Shown: positions 46,191 through 57,764, numbered from the stretch's first letter. The stretch: 64,000 bases of DNA from Lasiosphaeris hirsuta (GCA_030549175.1 JAUKUA010000002.1:5952001-6016000); one strand, 5' to 3'. Numbers and translations: made by a program. Notes: generated from the sequence alone by a model not told the origin.

Positions 46191-46959
46191 ATGCTGCATC
46201 TATACCTAGGCGCCTTGGGTAGCGCGCTCCCCCTCGTCTCGATACCTCCTTTAATCATGATGATTCGGAACCTGCGCTACACCCAAGGCACATTAGCCCG
46301 AGCCTGGTTTGGCGCAGCAAGGACAAGGACAAGAACGCTGACGATCAAGCTGCACAGCAAGGGCGGCGCGCTTGACGCGCCGACGGCCAAGGTCGACCCC
46401 GACTGCCAGGTGCCGGTCAACAACTGGTCCGACATGGTGGTGTACTGCCGGTCGAGCGGCATAGGCGAGCTGTGGCCGGCGCTGTACGAGAAGGCCTTCG
46501 CCAAGTGGATCGCGCGCGACGACGGCGCGCAGCACCCGGACATCACGCAGACGGCGCACGGCGACCCGATCAAGGCCATGGTGCAGCTGACGGGACGCGA
46601 GCCGCACTCTTCCTTCACCGAGCGGCGCACCGAGCGCGGCCTCATGGGGCTGGTGCGCACGCACAGCGTCACACACGCGCACCATCTACCCCACGGCGGC
46701 CTTCACGCGCGCCACGGACGACAAGCTCCGCGGCGCCAACCTCGTGGCCAACATAGCGTACTCAGTGCTAGGGTAGGCGGCGCCGCGGCACCTGTGGGGT
46801 GTCACAGAACCTGAGGGTTGACCAGCTACCCGGATTTGGTGACACGCATTGATGCCAAGTTTCTGGCAGCCCGTGGATCTGGTCGAGAAGGCGGGTGTGT
46901 TTGCCACTGAGGCGTCGGATTTCAAGGAGTACTTTGCTGGTCTGGGTGTCGCGAAGTGA
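46191..46959 (+). pseudogene. Calpain-like cysteine protease pseudogene
   Basis: C-terminal half of a fungal calpain-family (C2) protease in three frames. Clean from about 46340: IKLHSKGGALDAPTAKVDPD, NNWSDMVVYCRSSG, ELWPALYEKAFAKWIARDDG, DPIKAMVQLTGREPHSSF, ERGLMGLVRTHSV; then a frameshift near 46672 into ARTIYPTAAFTRATDDKLRG and NLVANIAYSVLG, a TAG, LWGVTEPEG, and another shift into LTSYPDLVTRIDAKF and WQPVDLVEKAGVFATEASDF, ending YFAGLGVAK. Relatives have NHAYSVLGW and RNPWG; here the active-site His is Ile and the Asn motif is lost. The catalytic-Cys half upstream was not found. Several breaks and missing catalytic residues make it a clear pseudogene. Confidence 0.78.
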
Positions 46960-47488
46960 ACCTCTTAGGGTCGGGTACCGTTGATGGGAAAATGTGCGAT
47001 AGCCAGAGTTGAAGACTGTATTTGGTAGCGTGGCCTAGGTGCAAAGTCGGCCAGGTTTCAATACCGCCTATTCAGAAACATCAACATGTCGACTTTGTCG
47101 AGGAGAAAAGTATTTGCTCAGCTTCATCTTATGTGCAGTGATCTGTGATGTGTTGGTTAAGCCCAACGACTGGGAGCCCCTTAAACAATGTCGGGTGTAG
47201 TGTTTCACCTGTTCCGACAATGGTGCCTTGTTGAAGTGTTCGTTGTGCCTAAGTGAAGAAAGTGGGAAAAGGCACGCGACCAACTGTGTCATGGGAGATA
47301 TAAACAATCGCATATCTAGACGTTCACATGGTATCCTAAATCATCAAATGCAACAAAATGCGCGCTCCGTCCGATCCGTTTCATTACAGCCCAAGCCAAT
47401 GAAACAAAATACAGCCCTCGTACAATAGCAGCCTGGTTTTACCTTCATAGTACCATAGCCCTTCCTCGTCTGCACCATCGGCCGAGTA
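46960..47488. other. Intergenic, no gene recognised
   Basis: 3' flanks of the calpain remnant (+) and the next membrane-protein gene (-). Nothing else seen. Confidence 0.6.
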
Positions 47489-48460
47489 CTACTTGGCCGA
47501 CGCCGACAACTCGACGGCTGGATTTGCATTTGGGGCCATGGCGGGATACTCGTACTGCGGCGAAGCGCCGTATGCGGTCCGCGAGCCGTTATCCTGATAG
47601 GATCCCTGTGTCTGTGGGTAGGAAACCTGAGAATACCCGCCGCCTGGAACGTGGGACACGGGCGGCGACTCGGGCCCCGGGGAATATGGCTGATTGCGCT
47701 TCCTCAGCTGCAGCCCCAAAAAGACGAGAGCGGCGATCAGCAGTCCGCCAACGCCCAAGCCGACGCCCAGGCCGACCCCCAGAACCGTTTTGCTGTTGTC
47801 CTCGGCGGTTGTATTCCCACCCTCACCGGCTCCGCCGGTCGAATTGTTCGGGGCTGACGACGGCGTCGGCGAAGGGGTGTTCGTGTTGGTTGCTACTGAG
47901 GTCGTCGAAGTAGACGTTAATGATGAGGTTGACGCTGTCGGATTCGGTGGTGTGTGGCCTGTGTTGTCGAAGAGCGGAAGAGTGAAGACGGCCGTCTCGT
48001 TGGAGCAGCAGCCGGGGTCTAGCCCACAGCAGTATTTTGGAGCGCTCGTCGGGCCGCTGCACATGGCGAGATACGGATAAAGTCCACTTCCCGAGTCAAC
48101 TATGGGTTGCCGCGGTGGTTAGCAACGGGCGGGCCGACCCGGGCTTTATTAGCGAGCGTGTTTTTGAGTTAGCTTACCGGTTGATTGTTTGCATTTGCTG
48201 ATGCACGGAAGGGCCCATGATTGCGAGGTGCATCCTTGGGTTGTGAATGCATTGTCGCTGCCGGCGTCGAGACAGAGGCCGTTGGAGAGGCAGATGTCGC
48301 TTGGTGAGCAGCAATGGCTTATTTCGTCGCCCGGGTAGCAGGCCAGGCCTTCGTCCCATTTCTTGCCGTAGACGTCGAAGCACGCCGCGACAGCCGACCC
48401 GACGATGCTCGACGACAGCACATACAAGGCGGCGGCTACCAGCGTGCCGCGGGGACCCAT
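47489..48460 (-). CDS. Cys-rich single-pass membrane protein (sensor-like)
   Basis: Type I membrane protein of 297 aa from two exons, 48178-48460 and 47489-48099, with a 78-bp intron (GTAAGC donor, GCTAAC branch, ATAG acceptor; phase 1). A signal peptide (residues 1-25, LVAAALYVLSSSIVGSAVAA) leads into an extracellular domain with about fourteen cysteines, including two CC pairs (CC near 50 and YCCGLDPGCC near 118-126). A Ser/Thr/Pro stalk rich in potential O-glycosylation sites follows (about 145-195), then a Gly-rich TM (about 199-226), the stop-transfer RKRN, and a Tyr/Gly/Pro-rich cytoplasmic tail. This layout is common in filamentous ascomycetes, with SKG6/MID2-like topology; function is not known. 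A second ATG further upstream (48841) would bury the signal peptide and is not preferred. Confidence 0.8.
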
Positions 48461-49504
48461 TGAGCTGCCGGATGGGTATAGTGACAGGCAACAACAGCGC
48501 ACCAAGAGAGTAGCCAAAGACGCCGGACCAGAAAGAAAACACTCGGTAAAATAAATTGCAACCCGTCGGTCGTGTTTGGAGCTGGCGAGGGAGGAACGAC
48601 TTGTTGGTGTGTGGGGAGCGCAGGGCTGCTGGTGTCTGATGACGGTGGGGTGGGCAGAGCAGAGTGCCTCCTGCCCTTCCATGCCCCCTGGCCACTTTTG
48701 ATAGACCCCTGCGCACCTACCAGGGCGAGGGGGGTCGCGATGCACTGCCATCAAATGATAGCGATGCGAGCTTGTTCCCAAGCATCGTCGTGATACGTCC
48801 AAATCCCATTTAGGTAGTGTAACTCCGCCATTCTCTGCCACTCAGCGAGCGTTCCGCAACCCATGGAACCGGGTGGTCATCCCGCACGATAGCTTCGTCA
48901 TCCTCAAAAACTCACCCAGATACAGTGATTAGGACAACGGCGCCAAGCTAGAGCGGGCCGTCAGCAAAGATATCCGACCAAGATCTAATGGCAAAAAGAC
49001 TCGTGCCCCTCGTCATCCTCTATCTTTGCTTCTTCGCTTCTTCGTTTCTCGTCTATTTCGTTCTCGCGACAACACGAGACGAGGAAGATGCACGACACCC
49101 CAGGCCATAGCTCAAAGGATCAATTCCCTGTCGTCAATCGGCGCATGAGATTGGCTACCCGCTCGTGCCAGCATCTCCCGCGTTGGACATCATCGGGTAG
49201 CGCGGCAACTTGTCTTCTACGCAAGGCTGTCCAATAAAAATGGCTTTCGCCAAGAACTTGTGCTGCTCGCTTCTGCAGCTAGGGGTATAGCGTCGAGGCT
49301 CAGACCTGGTTGACCTGTTCTAGCGACCAGGCTCCCCGACCAGGCTCTCTAAAACCACTACTAAGGTTAATGGTCCCCCCAAATGTGCGGGGTACCTGAG
49401 TATTACCTATTACTCGACCACATCGTCAGCTTCACAATCCAATTATGCTACTACGCTAAATATTCCTATCGTGTGGCCTGCAAATATTAGGCCCATGTAC
49501 AACA
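48461..49504. other. Divergent intergenic region
   Basis: Lies between the membrane protein (-) and the gene beginning at 49505 (+), so carries both promoters. No motif I can defend. Confidence 0.6.
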
Positions 49505-51573
49505 ATGGATTCTTTATTGTGAGTTGGTTAGCTTCAATCAACGAGAGTCCACGCTAACAAGCCCAAGATCAGCTCCAAACTATTACGCAAATCTCCTCTC
49601 TGAAATTGACATGACTCATTCGGAACTCAGCGAATTCATGCTGAATGTGCGCATCTCTTTTATCGAAGTTGACGCGGCGCGCCGTGAATTGTTGTCGGTC
49701 CAGACTCTCTTCGAGTTTATCGATCAAGACAGCAATGGCTATGTTGCCTTGATCCCCAGGGATGCCGCCAAACGGATAGCTGGCATCGTCAAAAGCTGTT
49801 CTCAGGTTATCAATGGCGTTCAAGCTTGTATCAGGAAACATAGCAGACCCGAAGACGAAGCTAGGGAAAGCACGGCGCGCTGGCTGAGACGGGGTAGGGA
49901 AACGATTACGAAGCTCACAGTATCTCTGCGAGTGCATGTGACGAGCTTATTAGTGGCCTTGCATGTCATGATGCTGTAGGTTGCTACAATTCTTTTCTTG
50001 GAGAGACAAGCCTTCTTCCTTTCGGCAAAACGCTAACCGTCCCAGGATTATCGCCCGGTCCTCAAACCGCACGAACCCGAGGCGCCTCACCAATGAGCTT
50101 TTGAAGTCAGGAGGTGTGCCCGTGGATCCCAACGCCGATCCGATTATGGGCAGCATCCGCGAGCATCGGGCCATGCTCCCAAACCGCACCAACTTCGACT
50201 TGCCCATACTCTACAGCGACGTGCATGAACTGTCCAGCTATGCCGAAGCCATCGCTAACGGCTCCATTTCAATGCCAGCTCATCAGCTTGATGAGCACCC
50301 GGGAGACTCTCCCAGTAGACCCGCACCCAAGCCAAAGTCCGGGCTGAAGCCCATGATATTTGACGAAGGCAGTGACTATGGAAGCGTGCAAAACAATGGC
50401 AGTATTGCGGAGACGGAGTCAACCGAAGCACGGTCGCCGGACCCCCCTCGCTTCAGCGTTCCTGATGTTCCTACAGCAGCCGAATGCCGTTCAGGTCCCC
50501 AATCCGGGACTATGGAAAGAGAAAGACGACAACAGCATGGGGAAAGTGGCCCCAGGGCCTGGGGTGGGCCGAGCGGTACAATCAATGACCTCCGCCTGGG
50601 TACTCCAACTTCTCCTCACACGCCCAGAGGTTATACATTTGAAGCGGCGCGTTATGCAGCTACGCCTCCTCCTCGTGTCCATAATATGCCCAGGGTGGGC
50701 AGCCATGATCAGCTGAAACATGCCAGGACGTCATCGGTCGGAAAGAAGTCATTCCACCACGGCGGCGTACTAATACGGAAACAATCTAGCGATCCGTCAA
50801 TGGGGGTTACTGGCGCACATTTGGAGAGCAATGCTAAAGAAGGAAGCAGCCATACAGCCAGCTCCTCGTGGCGACCGCGCCAAGATACACCCTACTACGA
50901 GACATCTCTGCCGCCCCGAAGTATCATGCAACGAGCAGCCGTGGACGACAATCTCTGGCGCACCCAGACATTACCCGTGAGGCGTGACCCGAGATCGCTA
51001 CGAGCCTCGAGATCCCAGGAGCAGGTCCCAAGGACGCTGGGTCCAGTGCCGGCCCTAATCTCAATGTATCCAACCCGCTCTGCTCCGATGCCTGCGTACC
51101 CGGTTCAACTGGCTCCAACTTTAATCTATCCGAGTCATCACCCAGCCCCAGCCCCGAAGTCAAGTCATTCGGCACCCGCCCTCAAGTCATTCTCGAAGCC
51201 ACCAAAAACGCAGCAGTCTCTTCGGTCGCAACCGCGGGAGAAGCCCACAAGATCCTTGGAGGAAAGATTTAGTATTCCCCGGCAACAGCAAATGGCGCTC
51301 TCGAGTGTGGCAACGGTGGTTGACGAGCGGCCAAAGTCGGGGCGGGGGCAGAGCAGGACGAGAGGGCGAACACATGAGCAGGTTGCGAGGGCAAGGCAGC
51401 CAAGCGTAGGGAAGGAGCAACAGAAAAGACGAGATAGGCTTCAGCCTCGAGCGAAGCGACGCGTTACGGATGATGATATGAATATTGATGACGGCGAAGA
51501 TGATGACAGCGATGATGGTGATTCGGATGATGAAGGCGGTTCCGGTTTCGACTATCGATTAGTTGTTGACTAG
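49505..51573 (+). CDS. Protein with fungal N-terminal (PigL/NLR-like) helical domain and acidic tail
   Basis: Model of 649 aa in three exons: 49505-49518, 49568-49975, 50046-51573. The second intron is convincing (GTAGGT, GCTAAC, CCCAG). The tiny first exon and its 49-bp intron are less certain but avoid the in-frame problem upstream and give an ATG. Residues about 15-160 (IDMTHSELSEFMLNVRISFIE, ARRELLSVQTLFEFIDQD, DAAKRIAGIVKSCSQVINGV, RETITKLTVSLRVHVTSLLVA) resemble the four-helix N-terminal domain shared by many fungal proteins (PigL_N-type), including NLRs. The rest is disordered, Pro/Ser/Arg-rich, with SRPAPKPKSGLKPMIFDEG and an ending rich in Asp/Glu (DDGEDDDSDDGDSDDEGG). No NTPase. Possibly a stand-alone relative of signalling N-termini; function unknown. 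Confidence 0.68.
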
Positions 51574-52211
51574 CGCGATCAAACTCGGAAGATTGCTATG
51601 GCCAGCTCCATGGCCAGCTTGCCAACAAGGGAGGGCAAGAGGTAGTAGGGTGGTAAGCGGACAGGAGAGCGCAACAAACCGAGCAGCTATGACACAAGGT
51701 TCAACATCAACATGGGTCACAGTGATTGATACTGCGTAGGAAGTAATGGAGAATTGTCAAGTGTCACAAGGGATGGATGCCAAGGGTCAAATATGCGGGC
51801 CGGCTGGTGATTCATGGTGTTGTCAACCAAATGCGGTCCCAGTGTCAGCAACAGCATGCAGCATGTTTGTGGTGAGTTCCGTTGATGATTGAGCTATCTG
51901 GTCGGTAGCTAATTGAGCGAGAGCTATCAAACCACCCATCCGCCGGAACGACACCTTTTCCTCGAGTTGCTCCAAATCAGGGTATCATCGCTGTATCGGG
52001 GTATCATAGCTAAAAATCCATAACGCCAGTCCCATTCCACCCAGCATATATCCCCTGTCCTCATACGCGCACCTGCATTCCAGCGCCGCATTCCAAATGC
52101 GGGTCGTCTCGCATCCCGCAAGGGCCTGTCTAGAAGAAGAAAAGAAAGAAAAAGAAAAAAAGGAAAGAAAAGGAAAAAAAAAGACAACCGAGGTCAACGT
52201 GTCCATGGCGC
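51574..52211. other. Intergenic between convergent genes
   Basis: Contains a homopurine A/G tract at 52132-52184, just downstream of the RRM gene's stop codon. No gene. Confidence 0.65.
52132..52184. repeat. Homopurine (A/G) tract
   Basis: Fifty-three purines without interruption, near-mirror AAGAAA/AAAGAA texture, in the 3' flank of the RRM gene. Confidence 0.85.
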
Positions 52212-53561
52212 TTAAGCCCGTTTGTCGCCGGCATCCAGGTTCTGCAGCCAGGTCTGCAGCTGGTACAGGGCCTCCGGACCCAACTGACCTGCGCGCCGAG
52301 CCGGCGGCACAACACTCGTGACGTTCGCCGAGGTCTCTCCCGTTGCCACAGCAGGCCTTTCGCTGTCCCGAGGAGGCATCGTCAGAAATGGGTTGCCCCT
52401 TCCACGTGCCTCACGAATTACCAGCACACCATTCTCGCCGCTGGTCGAGGCCTCCCCGGTTGTCGGGCGAGGCGTCACCCCGTCCCGAGGAGGCATCGTC
52501 AGGAATGGGTTAGGTCTCGGACCAGTTCCGCGACCTATCTGGCCCTGCTGGCGGAAGGGTCCCACCGCGGGAGCAGGGCGTAAGGCGGGGAGCAGGGCCG
52601 TGGGCGCGGGCGTAGGCGGGGGCACGGCGAGGGGGTCGATGCCGAAGCGGCTCTCTACGCCGGGTATCTCCCATCTGATGTACAGCTTCGCCGACGATGC
52701 CTGCGCGCGGAAGGAGCAGAAGCGCCACTCAATCATCCGAATCTCGGCCGTCTCCTGCTTGACGATGACGGCCTCGAGTTGGTACACAAAGTTCTTGGAA
52801 AAATGCGCCTCTAAGCTGGGAATCGTAACCACGTCCTTTGGGCCCGAGATCATCAGCACCCGCGACAAGTAGCTGTCGCCCTGGTACGCGGGGATCCGGA
52901 TCTGGTTCCACCGGACCTTGACACGCTGGCCGCCCATGACCAGCCAGCCCGCGTGGATGAAGTTGTACAACTTCTCGGCGCCCGCACGGGTGAACGTGGT
53001 GATCTTGGCGGCTGCCTTTTTGCTCACAGACTCGGCGGGAGGAGGGGACACTGAGAGCGCGTAGATTCGGTCGAATGGTGCATGGGGAAGGAGCGCCTCG
53101 ATCAAGTCCTTCTCGTCAATGTTGGTCGGTAGGTTGTAAATGAAGAGGTTGGTGTTCCTTTCCTCGGGGATATCCATGCCGTGGTTCGCCTCGTAGTAGA
53201 TGTTGCCCTTGTAGGTGGGCCGGATCTTCTTCTCAGCGCGGAAGGCGTCCTCGTCGGCGATGCCCTTTTGCAGCTTGTCCTCTTCCTCCTTGAGCTTGAG
53301 GTTGAGGACGGCGTCCATGGGCCGGAAGCCGCCGACGGGGCGGGAAAAGGATGTCACTGTCGACGGGGGGGCTCCTCCGTCGCTCGGTGAGGCTTGGCGG
53401 GTCGGGTCGAACGGCGGAGTCTCGGGGGCAAATGGAGTCTCGGTGATCGGGTTCGAGTCGAGTGAGCCCTGCGAGAGGTGCGGGTTGTTGCCGGGAGCCG
53501 TGGTGGGGCGCAGCGAGAGGTTGCTCCTTGAGGGAGGAGCGCGCCACCAGTTTGCGTCCAT
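52212..53561 (-). CDS. RNA-binding (RRM) protein
   Basis: Predicted RNA-binding protein of 449 aa, one exon. After a Pro/Ser-rich N-terminus, a helical EEEDKLQKGIADEDAF segment precedes an RRM at about 138-220: NTNLFIYNLPTNIDEKDLIE is RNP2-like, AAAKITTFTRAGAEKLYNFI covers the RNP1 region and GWLVMGGQRVKVRW the last strand. A second, diverged RRM-like half (233-300) opens SRVLMISGPKDVV and carries IRMIEWRFCSFRAQASSAKLYI. The C-terminus is Pro-rich and contains the 10-residue motif NPFLTMPPRD twice, about 45 residues apart. Similar proteins are widespread, unnamed RRM proteins of Sordariomycetes. Role (splicing, mRNA fate) cannot be told from sequence. Confidence 0.85.
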   Translation of the reverse strand: MDANWWRAPPSRSNLSLRPTTAPGNNPHLSQGSLDSNPITETPFAPETPPFDPTRQASPSDGGAPPSTVTSFSRPVGGFRPMDAVLNLKLKEEEDKLQKGIADEDAFRAEKKIRPTYKGNIYYEANHGMDIPEERNTNLFIYNLPTNIDEKDLIEALLPHAPFDRIYALSVSPPPAESVSKKAAAKITTFTRAGAEKLYNFIHAGWLVMGGQRVKVRWNQIRIPAYQGDSYLSRVLMISGPKDVVTIPSLEAHFSKNFVYQLEAVIVKQETAEIRMIEWRFCSFRAQASSAKLYIRWEIPGVESRFGIDPLAVPPPTPAPTALLPALRPAPAVGPFRQQGQIGRGTGPRPNPFLTMPPRDGVTPRPTTGEASTSGENGVLVIREARGRGNPFLTMPPRDSERPAVATGETSANVTSVVPPARRAGQLGPEALYQLQTWLQNLDAGDKRA

Positions 53562-54979
53562 TTTGAATGGCTATTTTGTCGAAAGAAAGGCTTTTGGATG
53601 CTGTTCGCTTCGGTGTCAGAAATCTGAGAATTCGTTGCCCGAGTGATAGCTAGAGGGTATGGAGGGGGTGGTGAGACGATGTAGTGATCTTGAGTAGGCC
53701 TTGTGGTGGCTTGGGGGTGGCCTGGTAAGATCTAGATATAATGGAAAAGAAGATGTGTTAAGTGTGAAGTTTGGGAAAAGACGAGAGGAGTAACAGGTGT
53801 GGGGAGGTATTTAATTTTCTTTTTTTTCCCAGCCAGTCTGTCGAGAAGCTGGCGAGGAGGGAGCTAGTGCCGAGTGATGCTCTTTCTCTCTCTCTCTCTC
53901 TCTCTCTCGGCAAGCTGGAGTTTGGGTAAAGTTATGTTCGGCAGGCGGGTCTACGGGAAAAGTGGGGCAGCAACCCGGCACTGGCCGGGCAAGGTCCACT
54001 TGGCTGCCGGGGGAGCTTCACTCGCGCTCAGAGTGGGTCCGCTAGCGTTACCGAGGAAGTGAAGCTCTTCCTGCGTTTCGCTCCACTGGGGTGCTGTGGT
54101 GGGATGGGAAGGCGACAAGTACCCAGAAACACGTCGCAGAGAAGCGTGGGATGGGTAGGAGCGCCTCAATGACGAGACTTACGTTTGCTTGCGATTAGTA
54201 GCTCAGACTACTACTCCAGTTGCTGTCAATGCTAGATCGCTGATGTCTACGTTGCCGGTAGCTTTGGTCGGAGTCTAGGAAAAGGCAATGAAGTGATGAT
54301 GCCAAAGAGTCTTGCGGGCAAGGATAAGCGATGTTGGTGAGGATATTGAACAAGGCAACAAAAGTAAACTCAACGGTTATATTCGTATGTTTCATAGAAT
54401 TAGAGGGCAATAAGTCACTGCAAGAGCCTGGACTAAACTGAGGTCACTGGAAGCAGGACTGGTGTGTGAATATATAGGCTTCATTCAATGCGAAAAGTCA
54501 CCCTGATCAGGCCTGCTACCGTCACTCGAGGTCAGTCATTTGGTTCACCAGCGAGGCTGTTTCCAGACACTAGATGAGAGCTTATTGAACCATTTCCAGT
54601 TACCGGGTGCTTCAGCACAAAGTCGTTGTCAACACGCTCCATTGTTCGCCGACTATGAAAAGTACCTTGAATGACTTGGATGGACGTGGGGGCAGCGCGT
54701 AACTCCAGTGAATGGAGGAGCCTGCAGCCCAATAGCATCAAATGGAATGCTGTGGCTGCCTCAGGAATCTCGACGGCACCAAGAATGCGTGCAACCCCAT
54801 GTTTCGGGTTTGCCCGCGTGCTTGGCCCCCCCACATATGTTGTTTCTCTTGCCGTCAGCCTTGCAAACACATAACCCCCTCGGGCTGAGGCCCTCTCCCT
54901 CAGCTCAAACCTGATTCCTAAATGACACGCGACGTCAATCTCCAAAACAGCCTACATTGAAGTGCTGCATCATCCGACC
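53562..54979. other. Promoter side of the RRM gene; no other gene
   Basis: Contains a (CT)n microsatellite at 53881-53910. Frames at 54532-54945 lack motifs. Confidence 0.55.
53881..53910. repeat. (CT)n microsatellite
   Basis: TCTTT followed by about twelve CT units, 320 bp upstream of the RRM start codon. Confidence 0.9.
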
Positions 54980-55201
54980 ATGTGGCTCATCAGCACATCA
55001 ACATTTCAGCTTGAGTCATCTGTTGACGCCACGAGCTTCTGCGTATGCCATTCTGTCGCACACGTGGGAAGATGGCGAGGTTCTCTTCCAGGATATGGCC
55101 GACCTCCCCCGCACCGCTTCGAAAGCTGGCTGGCACAAAATCCAGCGGGACATGCGAAATGGCCTGGTTCGCCACACGCATGGGTCGACACCTGCTGCAT
55201 C
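54980..55201 (+). pseudogene. HET-domain N-terminal fragment
   Basis: Three frames together read as the start of a HET-domain gene: MWLISTSTFQLESSVDA (54980-55032), then shifted by one base SAYAILSHTWEDGEVLFQDM and KAGWHKIQ (55033-55145), then a further shift into PHAWVDTCCI followed by a stop. This is the NWD2/HET-E-like opening (MRLINT..L.L, YAILSHTW..EV.F.D, W.DTCCI). Two frameshifts within 220 bp and no downstream HET body identify it as a broken fragment. Confidence 0.78.
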
Positions 55202-56187
55202 TAAGAATGTTCACCCGATCACTAAGCCCAACAAAAGAGGGTGTGTTTGCCGCCGTAAACGCAGGTTACTTACGCGCTCTAATCCTTGTCAAACGGTGAA
55301 CGTTAACGAGCGGGAAAGAAAACGGTAGTACTTAGCGGTGGACTGGTGTCCTAAATTTTGGTCCGTAACTCGTGCGAGGAAGCTAACTAGAGCGGTGGGC
55401 TGGGGTCAGGTGACTTCGGCCGCGCCTCGGCCGCGCGCCGGTGGCAACCCCCCATGCTAACAGCAGGGGGCCATGGTGCTGTGACAGTTACTGAGCGGGC
55501 TGAGAGGAGAGGCCTATAACGGATCGCTCCAAGATTAGCCCTTATGTAGTTTGCAGGAATCCAAGGCCTAAGAGCAAAATCACCTATTCATGAGCACTTC
55601 AAGTGTGGCATTCATAAGTTGTCACACGGCTAAGGTTAAGGTGTGAGGGATTGCTTGGCAGTGGTAACGTTTATGCTGTATAGCTGAACGTTTATGCTGT
55701 ATAGCTGAACTGACTATGTCAGTTTAGCTCCTATAGATTACAGTTCAGTTCGTATTATCATATTAGCGGAAGCGGCAGGCATATATGAAGGGCTTTCCGG
55801 CGAAGCCAGAAGGTTATCAGCGGTAATTTGAACAATTATAATCGTCCTAAGCCTCTGTATGAAGATTTTGCAGCTTACCTTGTATACTCTTATTATATGT
55901 TGAACTAGTGCGCTTCCGCTCATCGCACAGAAACAAAACAGACACTGCACACACAGAATACCGTGGCCGAAGGTCACGTTTCAGGCTTGCAATTGCTGGA
56001 GGAAGGAGTGATTGATTGAACTAGAATACAGGGCGTGCGGCAACACTAAGACTATTCGGCCACTAGGCAATTCTAGCATGAAAAGGCATGCCCACCAACC
56101 GAGTTCGTCTTTCCCATTCGAGGTGGCCGGATTTATATAACTGCCAGTTGATGCGTGTCTATCAGAAATATTTCTTTTGACGGGCCA
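55202..56187. other. No gene recognised
   Basis: AT-richer stretch with a direct repeat AACGTTTATGCTGTATAGCTGAAC-type unit near 55665-55710 (two copies). Nothing coding. Confidence 0.5.
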
Positions 56188-56520
56188 TCATAAACCTCTT
56201 CTTTTTCTGTCGATCCATATGATTCGTCGAGGAGAGTGATCTCGAAGACGTGATAGTGCTGCGTAGAGGTTTTCCGTGATGGGGAAGTAACCCTCATTTA
56301 TGGAAATCAACCGGAGCTTTTGGTCAGAGCCCCATACGTAGGATAAAGCCTCATAGAGATGAGTCCCTTTCCCTGAGTCTTGAAGAGGGTAATCGGAGAG
56401 TTGGCATTGGATCGGAGCATGTTCTTCTGGTTGCGGCATCAGTCCAAGCAAGCGGATATAGCCATCTCGCAAAGGAGAAAAACAGTATGCAGACTTGCTA
56501 ATCTCCACCGACTTGACCAC
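56188..56520 (-). pseudogene. Truncated HET-domain gene, second type
   Basis: A 110-codon minus-strand frame carries the first half of a HET domain: AYCFSPLRDGYIRLLGLMP, YEALSYVWGSDQKLRL, NLYAALSRLRDHSPRRIIWID, then diverges into RKRRGL and stops. Relatives continue IIWIDAICINQ.D..EK; here the essential second half is missing after WID. This differs in sequence type from the fragment at 54980 (SPL.DGYIRLLRLMP opening against MWLINT), so they come from different HET genes. Confidence 0.78.
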
Positions 56521-56529
56521 ATTCGGTTT

Positions 56530-57250
56530 CAGCGCAAGGGGCGGGCCAGTAGTCGTCTGGAAACCAACACCGCACCGACAAAAATCTCCCCCTCGGGCTG
56601 GGTTGTGGCATGATCTCGCCTACGAAGACTGCCACCCTTGAAAGGGTTTGGTTCCCTCTCTTCCTCGCGCCGCGTAGGATGGTTCCGCTGAGAGTTTTCT
56701 GAAGCCATGGCTTCGATGAATGGTAGGGCGGCAACGGCTAGACGCTCCGTGGGGGAATCCGTCCGCGGAGTCTCTTCCGGCCCATGCTGCTCCTCTGACC
56801 AGCACCCTTCCTCCGCCCGTAAAGCAACCGGGTCCGTCGCGTGTCGGGAGGCGCCGGCGCCAGTCGCTGACTCACCAGGTGGGTTCTCAGGGAATGTATC
56901 GGTTGTCCGCTGTCGCTTCTGGGCGGAGTCTAGGCCGCGCTCGAGCGCGTCTTCGACCGGCTTGCGCTTGCGACCTCTGCTCTGGACAGACGCTGGTTAA
57001 TCCTACCAACACGGTTTAGCTTCCATCCATCGCCATGCAGAGATACCTGTTAAGTTGGCGTCTCTACCTGTTCAGATGGCATCTCGTCGGCTGTAGAGGG
57101 ACGTGGCCGATTGCGTTCGGTGCGCTTCGTTGCGGGTTGTTCTTAGAGGTGGCCGCGCTTTCAAGGTGTGCTTTCGCGCGACTGAATACCCTGGGGCTTC
57201 TTTTCTGTTGATTGGGCCGCTGTCTTGGCTCGAGTGAGGGCCATGGCGAT
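56530..57250 (-). pseudogene. Unrecognised broken gene
   Basis: On the minus strand an ATG near 57241 opens MALTRAKTAAQSTEKKPQG, soon hitting stops; a long open frame without its own ATG (about 57010-56535) reads VQSRGRKRKPVEDALERGLD, KRQRTTDTFPENPPGE, GPEETPRTDSPTERLAVAAL, FKGGSLRRRDHATTQPEGEI. A GTATCT...ACCAG intron could lie between. Composition (Lys/Arg/Glu/Pro-rich, low hydrophobicity) suggests a real but disordered protein. I do not recognise it. Confidence 0.35.
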
Positions 57251-57764
57251 GAGAAGGAAGAGGGCGAGGTCTTGGTTTTGTGATGGGGGGATTAGCGGCG
57301 TCTTAAGGTCGAGCGGGGTGTGGAAATTGGCTAGTCACGGTTGTGGAGCGATCAAATCTACTAATCCTGGGGCCAGCCGATAGCCACAGCTGCTTGAGAT
57401 GCACTTTGTGGAAACCACTCTACGTGCCGGGGCCAATATCAGTATGTAACTCGAGCTTTCGTGGTGTGAGGCATTCATTATGGAGACCTCAGCTAACTTC
57501 CAGTATCCTGCCTGCGGGTGTTGTGGAGGCTTGTGCAGAGTGAATACTTTACACAATAGCATTCAGCTGGGACAATGATTGCATGTGAAGCTCTTCTAGA
57601 TTTCTTCTTTGTCGTGCTTGAGCTGATCAATCGAAAGCCCCCTCCCCAACCCTCTTCCAATTTCACTTCACTAGTCGCTAACCCGCCCGCATGACCCCGT
57701 CACTGCGCTCACATCACAAATTCCCTAGGTATGAAGACTACCACATAGATCTCAAAGTGAGCAT
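57251..57764. other. No gene recognised
   Basis: Short motif-free frames only. Confidence 0.5.
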
